DNA of 13,296 nt from positions 1-13,296 of the forward strand of contig DAHVFI010000166.1 of the NCBI GenBank assembly GCA_027317045.1, given 5' to 3'. Position numbers and translations under genes: made by a program. Under the pieces are notes generated by a model. The model saw only the letters and a program-made list of their open reading frames with translations. It made no database searches and was not told the DNA's origin. Every line of letters begins with the position of its first letter. Position 1 is the stretch's first letter. This document shows positions 1 to 6,524 of the stretch, piece by piece. This DNA is from Gammaproteobacteria bacterium. GTDB taxonomy: Bacteria > Pseudomonadota > Gammaproteobacteria > Natronospirales > REEB76.

Positions 1-389
1 GTGCTGGGCCCAGCGGTGGGCGGTATAAATTTGATGGCAGCGCTGATTTCCAGGCTGTGCTTCGGCTGGTTCGACAGGATCAGCGGATTTTCCCTGTACA
101 GCGCCGGGTCCATGGGTAGCTGCAGGCTGCCGTCCGCTGTCAATGGCAGCGCCACTGCCGGCTTGCCGGCGGGCTGCATTTGCAGGTGGATGTCCGACAC
201 TGTGACCCCGCATAACACCGAAGTCACGTGGAGAGATGAGATGCCGATATGCTCCAGACCGTTCCCGGCGGTCGCGGCTTTCTGTAGCATGTCATGCAGT
301 TCGTCGTAGGAAACAGAAGCACGGGGCGTATCCGCCACTGCAAACGGCGCGATCAGAGACAATGCCAGCAGCCAGGATAGGCGGAGCAT
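1..389 (-). CDS. Exported protein of unknown function, DUF2987-like (3' end cut by window edge)
   Basis: This reading frame runs leftward off the window; 129 codons are visible. The N-terminus is a typical signal peptide: a short charged start, a hydrophobic core (LLALSLIAPF) and a likely cleavage after A19 in the sequence AVA. The mature part begins with a predicted helix (YDELHDMLQKA) and later has the stretch LPMDPALYRENPL followed by NQPKHSLEI. That ENP/NQPK pattern recalls the uncharacterised DUF2987 family of gammaproteobacterial exported proteins, but this is from memory and only moderately certain. The start at 389 is chosen because AGGAAAG lies just upstream; an in-frame ATG at 404 has no such site. 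It is divergent from the barrel protein at 448, so the 58 bases between them must hold both promoters. Function is not known. Confidence 0.7.
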   Translation of the reverse strand, partial: MLRLSWLLALSLIAPFAVADTPRASVSYDELHDMLQKAATAGNGLEHIGISSLHVTSVLCGVTVSDIHLQMQPAGKPAVALPLTADGSLQLPMDPALYRENPLILSNQPKHSLEISAAIKFIPPTAGPS

Positions 390-447
390 GTTACTTTCCT
401 GCATGATGTCCGTGAACGATTAACCGCAGCTTAAACTTGAAGCGGCA

Positions 448-1134
448 ATGATGCAAAGACAGCTATGGATTTCGCTGGGGTTACTGCTGGTCGTATGCAC
501 TGGCGCCACCGTGGCGCACGCGGGCGATAACGATATCTATTCGCCGGGCATGAGTTCATCGGTGGATCTCGGCCAGTATCACACGGATTTTGCCTACGCC
601 GACGGCAATCATCGGGCCGACATCAGCCGCTACGGCATCACCTTCGTGCAACCGCTGGCGCCGGATGCGGGCTTCGGCCTGCAGGGCGGTTACATGACCG
701 CCGGCGTGAACAACCCCACCCTCAATGCGCTCGCCGACGGCTACGGCCCGTTCCTGGGATTGTTCGTCGCCTGGCGGCCGATGCTCGGCAATTATTGGGA
801 TCTTGATTTCCACGCCGGTTACACCTGGCATGACATGAGTTACCAGGGGCAGAATCAGCAAGCGGATGTGACCTGGTACTCGAGCTTCGTTTCCCTGGGG
901 CCGGTGTTGCGCTTGTGGCGCTGGCGCGTATCCGCGGGCGGCTATTACCAGCATTTCGACGGCACCGAAAACGATACCGGCACCGTCAATGGTCGTCAGG
1001 ATTTTTCCGCCGCGCATTCCACCGGCGCCTATTTCGGTTTTGCCTATTACCTGGACCGCACCGGTTCCGTGGGCATCTATGCCACCAGCGGTGCGCGTCA
1101 CGGCGTGCAACTGGTTTTCAAGCGGGAATTCTAG
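448..1134 (+). CDS. Putative outer-membrane beta-barrel protein with signal peptide
   Basis: This encodes 228 residues. Residues 1-25 form a signal peptide (hydrophobic core ISLGLLLVVC, AHA cleavage site before G26). The mature protein has no hydrophobic helix. It is rich in alternating aromatic and glycine residues and shows short amphipathic strands such as FGLQGGYMTAGV, DLDFHAGYTW, RVSAGGYYQHF and GAYFGFAYYL, and it ends in phenylalanine (LVFKREF). A terminal aromatic residue after an alternating strand is the usual signal for insertion by the BAM machinery, so I infer a barrel of about 8-10 strands in the outer membrane. I cannot assign it to a named family; the PagL catalytic pattern is not obvious. 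The upstream Shine-Dalgarno match is weak, and ATG at 451 is an equally possible start. It stands alone: the next gene has its own ribosome site. Confidence 0.75.
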   Translation: MMQRQLWISLGLLLVVCTGATVAHAGDNDIYSPGMSSSVDLGQYHTDFAYADGNHRADISRYGITFVQPLAPDAGFGLQGGYMTAGVNNPTLNALADGYGPFLGLFVAWRPMLGNYWDLDFHAGYTWHDMSYQGQNQQADVTWYSSFVSLGPVLRLWRWRVSAGGYYQHFDGTENDTGTVNGRQDFSAAHSTGAYFGFAYYLDRTGSVGIYATSGARHGVQLVFKREF

Positions 1135-1150
1135 CGGCAGCAGAATTTCC

Positions 1151-1170
1151 CGCCGCGCTCACCAGCGGCG
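1151..1170 (+). terminator. GC-rich hairpin after the barrel gene, possible weak terminator
   Basis: CGCCGC (1151-1156) can pair with GCGGCG (1165-1170) around an eight-base loop, 16 bases after the stop codon of the barrel gene. No run of T follows, so it is at best a weak or factor-assisted terminator. Confidence 0.25.
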
Positions 1171-1219
1171 CGGTATGATAGCTCCATAAGACATTGATAT
1201 TTTCACTCGGGAGAATCGC

Positions 1220-1651
1220 ATGCATCATTGGATGTCGCTGGTATTTCTGGCGGCCGGGATCATCCTGGCGGTCATGGAAATGGCCACCCTCACTTTTTAT
1301 CTGGCGGGCTTGTCGTTCGCGGCGCTGGCCACGGCGCTTTACACCTGGCTGTACCCTGCGGTCTGGTGGCAGGCGGCCATCGTGTTCGCGGTGGCGGTGG
1401 TCATTGCGCTGCCGCTGGCGCATCTGCTGCGCCGACGCCTGCAGGCCAGCCGCACCAACAGCCGTCTGGACGACATGGACAAGGGCGCGCTGGTGACGGT
1501 GGCGGAGGACAATAACGGCGCTCTCAAGGTCAAGTACCGCGATTCCCTGTGGGAAGCGGTGTGGGAAGGCGGCGAGCGGCCGAAGATCGGCGCCCGCGCC
1601 GAAGTGGTGGCGCGCGACGGCTCGCGGCTGCGCATCAAGGCCACTGGCTGA
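1220..1651 (+). CDS. NfeD-family membrane protein, short form, partner of the SPFH protein
   Basis: This encodes 143 residues. It has two to three closely spaced hydrophobic segments (about 5-23, 27-43 and 50-70) and then a basic stretch (HLLRRRLQ). A soluble tail of about 60 residues (82-143) has the character of the NfeD OB-fold: GALVTV, ALKVKYRDSLWEAV and the closing G-R-L-I pattern. The length and layout match the short NfeD class (E. coli YbbK type) that lacks the ClpP-like protease domain. Genes of this class are usually found next to a stomatin/QmcA gene, as here: the SPFH gene starts 32 bases downstream, so the two are almost certainly co-transcribed. NfeD proteins are thought to act with SPFH scaffolds in the inner membrane, but the biochemical role is unsettled. 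The start has GGGAG seven bases upstream. Confidence 0.9.
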   Translation: MHHWMSLVFLAAGIILAVMEMATLTFYLAGLSFAALATALYTWLYPAVWWQAAIVFAVAVVIALPLAHLLRRRLQASRTNSRLDDMDKGALVTVAEDNNGALKVKYRDSLWEAVWEGGERPKIGARAEVVARDGSRLRIKATG

Positions 1652-1683
1652 CAAGCATACTTTCACTGGTTAAGGAGTAGTTC

Positions 1684-2622
1684 ATGGGCATTTCCATTTC
1701 CGCAATTTTCGGTTTACTCATCATCCTGTGGGCGGCGGTCATGATCGTCCGCGCGGTGCGCATCGTGCCGCAGCAGCAGGCCTGGGTCATCGAGCGCTTG
1801 GGCAAGTTCCACGGGGTGCTGGTTTCGGGCATCCAGATCATCGTGCCGTTCTTCGACCGCGTGGCCTACAAATTCGACATGCGCGAGATTCCCATGGACG
1901 TGCCCGAGCAGGTGTGCATCACCCGGGACAATACGCGCCTGTCGGTGGACGGGGTGCTCTACTACCAGATCACCGACGCGCAGAACGCCGCCTACGGCAC
2001 CAGCAATGTGATTACCGCGGTGGTGCAGCTGGTACAGACCACCATGCGTGCCGAAGTCGGCAAGCTGGCGCTGGATGAATGCCTGTCACAGCGCGATACG
2101 CTCAACCGGGGCGTGGTGGATGTGCTTACCCAGGCCGCCACCAGTTGGGGCGTGAAAGTGCTGCGTTACGAGATCCGCAATCTCACGCCGCCGGACGAGA
2201 TCCAGAGAGCCATGGAACTGCAGCTCACCGCCGAACGCCAGAAGCGCGCCGCCATCGCCAAATCCGAAGGCGAACGCCAGCAGGCCATCAACCAGTCGGA
2301 AGGCCAGAAGCAGAGCCAGATCAACAACGCCGAAGGCGAGCGCCAGTCCGCGATCCTGCGCGCCGACGGTCAGGGCCAGGCCATCGCCACCGTGGCCATG
2401 GCCACCGCCAAGGCGATTTCCGACATCGGCAAAGCCGTGGCTGGCGAAGGCGGCGCCGAAGCGCTGCACTATCAGCTGGGCCAGCAGTGGGTGCAGCAGT
2501 GGGGACTCATCGCGAAGAATTCCACCGTCACGGTGGTGCCGGCGAACATGGGCGATCTCTCCGCCATGGTGGGGTCGTTGCTGTCGCAGGCGGGGAATGC
2601 CAAGCCGGGAGTGAAGGGCTGA
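1684..2622 (+). CDS. qmcA: SPFH/Band 7 (stomatin-prohibitin) membrane scaffold protein, QmcA-like
   Basis: This encodes 312 residues. Residues 5-26 form one N-terminal membrane anchor. The SPFH domain follows: VIERLGKFHGVLVSGI, then IIVPFFDRVAYKFDMRE and the conserved VDGVLYYQITD at about residues 88-98. From about 170 to 235 the protein is a charged, helical region with repeated EGERQ/SEGQ units (KSEGERQ, QSEGQKQ, NAEGERQ), the coiled-coil typical of the family. The C-terminus (NSTVTVVPANMGDL) is the conserved flexible end. Length matches E. coli QmcA (about 305). The protein is expected to oligomerise in the inner membrane as a microdomain scaffold with the NfeD protein just upstream. AAGGAG lies eight bases before the ATG. 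A diverged second copy of codons 272-313 lies at 2985-3110, beyond the antitoxin gene, which suggests this gene's 3' end has taken part in recombination. Confidence 0.92.
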   Translation: MGISISAIFGLLIILWAAVMIVRAVRIVPQQQAWVIERLGKFHGVLVSGIQIIVPFFDRVAYKFDMREIPMDVPEQVCITRDNTRLSVDGVLYYQITDAQNAAYGTSNVITAVVQLVQTTMRAEVGKLALDECLSQRDTLNRGVVDVLTQAATSWGVKVLRYEIRNLTPPDEIQRAMELQLTAERQKRAAIAKSEGERQQAINQSEGQKQSQINNAEGERQSAILRADGQGQAIATVAMATAKAISDIGKAVAGEGGAEALHYQLGQQWVQQWGLIAKNSTVTVVPANMGDLSAMVGSLLSQAGNAKPGVKG

Positions 2623-2660
2623 GTGATTGCCGCACGCATGTGTGACTAGGAAACGTGAAT

Positions 2661-2963
2661 ATGAATGCGCGTAACAAGATGCGCCCCATCCATCCCGGCG
2701 AAGTGCTGCGGGCGGAATATCTTGAGCCCTTGGACATGACGCCCCATGCGCTTGCCGTACGCCTGCGGGTTACACCCTCGCGCATCAATGAAATTGTGAA
2801 TGAAGAACGCCCGGTGACGCTGGATACCGCCATGAGGCTTGCGCGTTTCTTCAATACCACGCCGGAATTCTGGATGAACCCGCAGCAGACCTATGACCTC
2901 AAAACCCTGTCGAAACCGCTGCTCCAGGAAATTGAACGTGATGTGCATCCCCTCGGAGCCTGA
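2661..2963 (+). CDS. higA: HigA-family (XRE) antitoxin / VapI-type DNA-binding protein
   Basis: This encodes 100 residues. It opens with the HigA signature (MRPIHPGEVLRAEYLEPL) followed by a helix-turn-helix (HALAVRLRVTPSRINEIV, about residues 30-50) and the family's closing pattern TLDTAMRLARFFNTTPEFWMNPQ. HigA proteins bind their own operator and neutralise HigB, a ribosome-dependent mRNA endonuclease. No HigB-like frame is present: HigB normally lies directly upstream, where the SPFH gene ends 38 bases away, and nothing similar follows. It is therefore a solitary antitoxin or a free-standing regulator. ATG at 2661 is preferred over GTG at 2655 because AGGAAA (2648-2653) is well spaced only for the ATG. 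A hairpin followed by T overlaps its last codons. The gene is flanked by two copies of the SPFH gene end, which suggests it was acquired. Confidence 0.88.
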   Translation: MNARNKMRPIHPGEVLRAEYLEPLDMTPHALAVRLRVTPSRINEIVNEERPVTLDTAMRLARFFNTTPEFWMNPQQTYDLKTLSKPLLQEIERDVHPLGA

Positions 2964-2974
2964 GGGGTGCATTT
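2944..2974 (+). terminator. Rho-independent terminator overlapping the end of higA
   Basis: TGCA and CCCCTC (2944-2954, one bulged T at 2948) pair with GAGGGG and TGCA (2962-2971) around a seven-base loop, followed by TTTAAAA. The stop codon of higA lies at the loop/stem junction. It would end the nfeD-qmcA-higA transcript. Confidence 0.6.
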
Positions 2975-2984
2975 AAAACTCCGG

Positions 2985-3110
2985 CAGTAGGGGCTCATCG
3001 CCAAGAATTCCACCGTTACGGTGGTGCCGGCGAACATGGGGGATCTCTCGGCGATGGTCGGAACGCTGCTCTCACAGGCGGGCAATGCCAAACCGGGGGC
3101 AACGAGCTAA
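2985..3110 (+). pseudogene. Diverged remnant of the 3' end of an SPFH (qmcA-like) gene
   Basis: These 126 bases align without gaps to 2497-2622, the last 42 codons of the intact SPFH gene. I count 21 base differences (about 83% identity), of which 14 are silent in full codons. The reading frame has the same residues over most of its length (ends LLSQAGNAKPGATS) and a normal TAA stop. The codon matching Trp273 has become TAG, and there is no start, so it cannot be an intact gene. The excess of silent changes means this copy evolved as a working gene before it was cut down, so it comes from a related allele or paralog and is not a recent duplicate. Similarity starts abruptly at 2985, just after the higA terminator, and ends at the stop codon. 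Confidence 0.85.
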
Positions 3111-3448
3111 TCTGGGACCGTCAGCCCCTCCTGTACTGCAAGTGTCAATAAATGGCGTGGCTGCAATGCCTGCGTTCATAATCCAGATCAATGACGGCTT
3201 TCGGATTCTGGAGTAGTTTTATCAACAGCTGGTTGTTGTCTGCCTAGGGATGCCGGTCAAGATCAGGATCCCGTTTGGGGCCTGGTTATGAACCAAAAGT
3301 GAGCGTGACCAGCATCCGCAGGCAACAACCACTTTGCCATGTGGGTTCGCAATGAGCCCTGCATGTATCAAAGCCACGCGCCGGATGTAGTGCAACTCTG
3401 GTGCATATCAATGGTCGATGAATACGGCCTAGTGCACCACCTGGAACT
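3111..3448. other. 338 bases without a recognisable gene
   Basis: No frame here has convincing codon use, a ribosome site and a recognisable product. It is less GC-rich than the flanking genes and rich in stops on both strands. A minus-strand frame of 32 codons (3148-3243) is open between stops but has no start. The stretch may be decayed coding DNA belonging with the SPFH remnant on its left. The first 11 bases (TCTGGGACCGT) occur again at 7325-7335. Confidence 0.5.
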
Positions 3449-3670
3449 CTATTTCTTGCGACCCGGCAACAGCAGCAGCACTCCGCCGAGCACGATGGCG
3501 CCCACGCCCGCCCACATGGGCACATTCACATGGCCCTCGCGTTTCACCGCCAATTGTATCGGTCCGATGGTGGTCTCATGGCTGGATTTTTGATAGTTGA
3601 ATCCACCGTATACCAGTCCCAGTAAGCCGGCGACTATCAGCAGGATTGCAATAATTTTGATTGGGTTCAT
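3449..3670 (-). CDS. Small inner-membrane protein with two transmembrane helices
   Basis: This encodes 73 residues from the chosen start. There are two hydrophobic helices, about 5-24 (IIAILLIVAGLLGLVYGG) and 50-68 (MWAGVGAIVLGGVLLLLPG). Between them is a loop of about 25 residues containing HETTIGPIQLAVKREG, and the protein ends in basic GRKK. Small proteins with this outline (MNPIK start, GPIQL loop, VP-W-GVGAIV second helix) are widespread and uncharacterised in proteobacteria. It may belong to the DUF3185 group, but I am not sure. GGAGAAAG sits five bases before the ATG at 3670; an upstream in-frame ATG at 3691 has no ribosome site. It is the only gene in its transcript as far as visible. 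Function unknown. Confidence 0.75.
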   Translation of the reverse strand: MNPIKIIAILLIVAGLLGLVYGGFNYQKSSHETTIGPIQLAVKREGHVNVPMWAGVGAIVLGGVLLLLPGRKK

Positions 3671-3799
3671 CGCGCTTTCTCCATTAGACAAGGTATGCGA
3701 TCAACGGCAACAAGCGGCTGTCCGCTGGTTCAGCCCCAGCGTGCGCTGACCTCAACTATACGCCAGGGCAATGTCGGACATGAATGTTGAAGGAAATAT

Positions 3800-3829
3800 A
3801 AAAAAGGCGGCCCCCGGAGCGGGCCGCCT
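3800..3829 (-). terminator. Strong rho-independent terminator
   Basis: GGCGGCCC (3806-3813) pairs perfectly with GGGCCGCC (3821-3828) around a seven-base loop. Read on the minus strand it is followed by six T (3805-3800). It lies about 80 bases beyond the stop codon of the DsrE-family gene and most likely ends that transcript. Between gene and hairpin there is also a loose inverted pair, TGCCGGT (3852-3858) and ACCGGCA (3894-3900). Confidence 0.8.
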
Positions 3830-3907
3830 GGTTTGATTATTTTCGATTACTTGCCGGTCAAGTCCGTTTTATTTAGAGACTGACTCAGTGCCTACCGGCA
3901 GGACAGA

Positions 3908-4456
3908 TCACGGCAGGTAAAGTTGATAGCCGTGTTCTTGGTAAATAACCAGCGTGGTCGCGGCTGACAAAGTCTCTTCGACATTCGAATTCACCTCAGC
4001 GCCTTCGATCTGGTGCTTGATAAGGGCCTGGCCATCCACCAGCAGTTGTACACCAACGGCGTTGAGTTTGTTGATCAGGTCCGTATTCGGGTTGGCGACA
4101 TGAAAACGGGTGTTGTAGCCGCCTTCAGCCAACACGATGGGCGTGGCATCGCCGTGGATCACGACCACGAATTTGAGGTTTTTCTTGGCAACCCCGGCGG
4201 AGGCGAACGCGTTGACCGCCTGTGCGACCGTTTCAAGTCCACTGTTGACTTTGCTGGCATCGCCGCCCTCGTCCAAGTCAAAGACTACCTTATAAATCTT
4301 GTACTTGCTGGGTTGCGGCGAAGTAGCCGGCAGCGGTTTTACCATACCGTACCCCTGGATAAGAGGGAATGGCGCGGGCTTGGCGTTGGCGAAGGTACTG
4401 GCTGAAAACGCGAGACTGGCAAACACCGCCAGTAAAATCGCAATCTTTCTTGACAT
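3908..4456 (-). CDS. Exported DsrE/DsrF-like family protein lacking the usual cysteine
   Basis: This encodes 182 residues. Residues 1-24 form a signal peptide (KIAILLAVFASLAFSAS, cleavage near FANA). The mature part matches the periplasmic DsrE-family proteins: YKVVFDLDEG, an amphipathic helix, NLKFVVVIHGDATP (94-106), NPNTDLINKLNAVGVQLLVDGQAL and ETLSAATTLVIYQEHGYQL. In the family members I recall, the position before GQ is a cysteine (V-x-VCGQ), the residue taken to carry sulfur; here it is Asp141, and no cysteine is seen elsewhere in the mature protein. A sulfur-transfer role is therefore unlikely and function is unknown. The start at 4456 has TAGGAG nine bases upstream and gives a clean signal peptide; an ATG at 4507 would add 17 unlikely residues. 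A terminator follows at 3800-3829. Confidence 0.85.
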   Translation of the reverse strand: MSRKIAILLAVFASLAFSASTFANAKPAPFPLIQGYGMVKPLPATSPQPSKYKIYKVVFDLDEGGDASKVNSGLETVAQAVNAFASAGVAKKNLKFVVVIHGDATPIVLAEGGYNTRFHVANPNTDLINKLNAVGVQLLVDGQALIKHQIEGAEVNSNVEETLSAATTLVIYQEHGYQLYLP

Positions 4457-4628
4457 GACGGAAGCTCCTATAGCGTTGGTTCTAATGACAGGGGTGGATT
4501 TCAGCATAGACTAGCATAGTTGCGGGGATGGGCTATACGTGGCCGGGTGCATATCTGTCTGGCGGACCTGCGGTTCCGTTATGCGTCAGTTTAAATTTAA
4601 TTGGGGAGATCGTTGTTGCTTCAGCCCG

Positions 4629-4656
4629 GCATATGAGCCGCGTCCGCTCCATATGC
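4629..4656. promoter_or_regulatory. Inverted repeat in the gap between the DsrE-like gene and the GAF membrane protein
   Basis: GCATATGAGC (4629-4638) pairs with GCTC(C)ATATGC (4646-4656) around seven bases, with one bulged C. A second small hairpin, CCGCC-CGT-GGCGG, follows at 4669-4681. Both lie 55-107 bases before the start of the downstream gene and in the promoter region shared by the divergent pair. It could be an operator or a leader-RNA structure. Confidence 0.4.
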
Positions 4657-4735
4657 TCAATAAACTGACCGCCCGTGGCGGCAATCTCGCCTGACGATTC
4701 CGATCAAAAGCACAGAATAATTGGGAGTGTAGTCT

Positions 4736-6487
4736 ATGACTCGTTATCGCGCTGTCCTCATCTCAGTCACCCTCGCCATTGTCGCATTGCTCGCATTCAA
4801 CGGATATGCGGCATTCAATCTTGGTTTCTTGCCTTTCACTCCACGCTTTGTGGATGCGCACACGGCAGTCGTCGAACCGATCAGCGGCGCACCTCTACCG
4901 CAAGGACTGCAAGCTGGTGACCGCATCGATATCCCTGCACTGGATGCGTCAGCGCGCGCGGCCTTGTTCGCGGGTGGAGCCCAGGATTCCAACATGGCCC
5001 GCGGCGTCACCTACCAGTTCGTGATACGGCGCGGCACCATCACCACGATAGTGCCGGTTACCACGGGTGATCGGTCGCTCACTCCAGTGAAACGACTGTC
5101 CATCATCTGGATATGGGTCTATATGGAAATAGTGCTCGCGATCGTCACTTTGCTGGCCTTGTGGAAAGGCCGGGATCACGCCGCACGCTTCCTCGTATTG
5201 TGGGGACTGGCCTATCTCATCGGAGGCACTTTGATACGGGCACCCCTGTCTGGCCTTGCTCTGTATGAGTTCAATTTCTTTGAATACTTGTGTTTCTTCG
5301 TGGGCCGGTTTGCTTTGTACGGCGTCGCAGAGTCACTTGCCGGTAACGCGTTATCCGCAAATGTACGCACCACCCTCAGGATATGCCTGGCGCTGACTTT
5401 GTTTGCGGGCCTCACCGTGGTGCTTGGCGGTGCCTGGCTGCTGGTCTACCGCGGCTCGGCCGCATGGATTGATCCGGCGCTCACCTGGCTGATTGCGGCA
5501 CCTTACATGGTGACCGCGGCCGCGCTCTTTATCGCTCAGTACCAGGCGAGTAGCGCACAGAAGATCCGAATCCAATGGATGCTGTGGAGTCTGGTACCAT
5601 TCTTTGTAGGTGTGCTCGCACGTGATATCAGTGTATTAGGATTCGTAGGCACACTCGCGCTCAATTCGGTAGGCGTAAGCTTGGGGGTATCGGGGTTCCT
5701 TTTCGCCATCCTGCGTCACCGGATGGTGGATGTGAGCGTGGTTATCGACAAGACCATGGTGTACGGTGCCACCACCACCCTGGTGGTGGGCGTGATCGCG
5801 GCTGCTAATAGTCTGGCGCTACGCGCCACCCTCGGTGAAGGTGCCAGTCTGCTGCTGCAGGTGGTAGTGCCGCTGGCGCTCGGAATCGTACTCGGCAAGG
5901 TACGCATCTATATGGACCGGCTGGTGGAGCGGGTGTTCTTCCGCAAGAAATATCTAGCGGAGAAAGCCCTCAGGAGCTTCGCGCGACATTCTGGCCACAT
6001 CGAAAACGTCCAGCGACTGCTGGATACTGCCGTGACTGAATTACGGCGGCATACGCGCAGCCCGGCGCTGGCACTCTACGAGATCACCGAGGAGGGCTAT
6101 GCGCGTGTACGCCAAGCGGGTGATATCACCTACCCGAAGCATCTGGACAATGATGATCCGGCGGTGGTGGCGGCACGCGCTGAACGCAAAGCCATGGAAC
6201 TGTCGGATTTTAGCAGCAGCCTCGGCAGGGATGGCTGCGTGATACCCATCACCGTGCTGGGCCGGCTGCGTGGTGTGTTGGTATTAGCGAACCGCCCCGG
6301 CGAGCATTATGCGAGTGATGAGAAGACACTTCTCACACGTGTGGTTCGGGATATCGGTGCTGCCTGGCGCATATTAAGGGCTAGAGATAACGAGGAGTTC
6401 GTGCGTGCCGTGGCAAAAGGCACGCTCAAACCCGCGGCTGCGAAACGCCGTGCCCAGACTCTCGAGTCCGCCTGGATCGGCGCGTGA
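4736..6487 (+). CDS. Multi-pass membrane receptor-like protein with PDZ-like loop and GAF-like tail, no output domain
   Basis: This encodes 583 residues. A first helix (7-29) is followed by a periplasmic loop (about 35-118) with a PDZ-like pattern: LPQGLQAGDRIDIPALD and YQFVIRRGTITTIVPV. Then come about nine hydrophobic segments between 122 and 390. The segment ILRHRMVDVSVVIDKTMVYG (325-344) and the motif ERVFFRKKYLAEKALR (398-413) are the joints seen in membrane sensor kinases of this architecture. From about 415 to 550 is a GAF-like domain (LALYEITEEGYARV, GCVIPITVLGRLRGVLVLA). No histidine-kinase, phosphatase, GGDEF or DNA-binding domain follows; the last 35 residues are basic and helical. 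I infer a sensor that must act through a partner. GGGAG lies eight bases before the ATG. Codon use is more mixed than in ttcA nearby. The ligand is unknown. Confidence 0.75.
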   Translation: MTRYRAVLISVTLAIVALLAFNGYAAFNLGFLPFTPRFVDAHTAVVEPISGAPLPQGLQAGDRIDIPALDASARAALFAGGAQDSNMARGVTYQFVIRRGTITTIVPVTTGDRSLTPVKRLSIIWIWVYMEIVLAIVTLLALWKGRDHAARFLVLWGLAYLIGGTLIRAPLSGLALYEFNFFEYLCFFVGRFALYGVAESLAGNALSANVRTTLRICLALTLFAGLTVVLGGAWLLVYRGSAAWIDPALTWLIAAPYMVTAAALFIAQYQASSAQKIRIQWMLWSLVPFFVGVLARDISVLGFVGTLALNSVGVSLGVSGFLFAILRHRMVDVSVVIDKTMVYGATTTLVVGVIAAANSLALRATLGEGASLLLQVVVPLALGIVLGKVRIYMDRLVERVFFRKKYLAEKALRSFARHSGHIENVQRLLDTAVTELRRHTRSPALALYEITEEGYARVRQAGDITYPKHLDNDDPAVVAARAERKAMELSDFSSSLGRDGCVIPITVLGRLRGVLVLANRPGEHYASDEKTLLTRVVRDIGAAWRILRARDNEEFVRAVAKGTLKPAAAKRRAQTLESAWIGA

Positions 6488-6524
6488 TCAAATCAGGATT
6501 AACTGTATGCTAGCCCGGAAGCCC

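Noticed and set aside
2497..3110. Attachment-site style direct repeat of an integrative element
   Set aside because: The copies differ at about 17% of positions and no integrase or recombinase gene is present, so a site-specific attachment core cannot be claimed; the duplicated gene end is reported instead.
3148..3243. 32-codon open stretch on the minus strand with protein-like composition
   Set aside because: It has no start codon or ribosome site and is closed by stops on both sides; this length is expected by chance.
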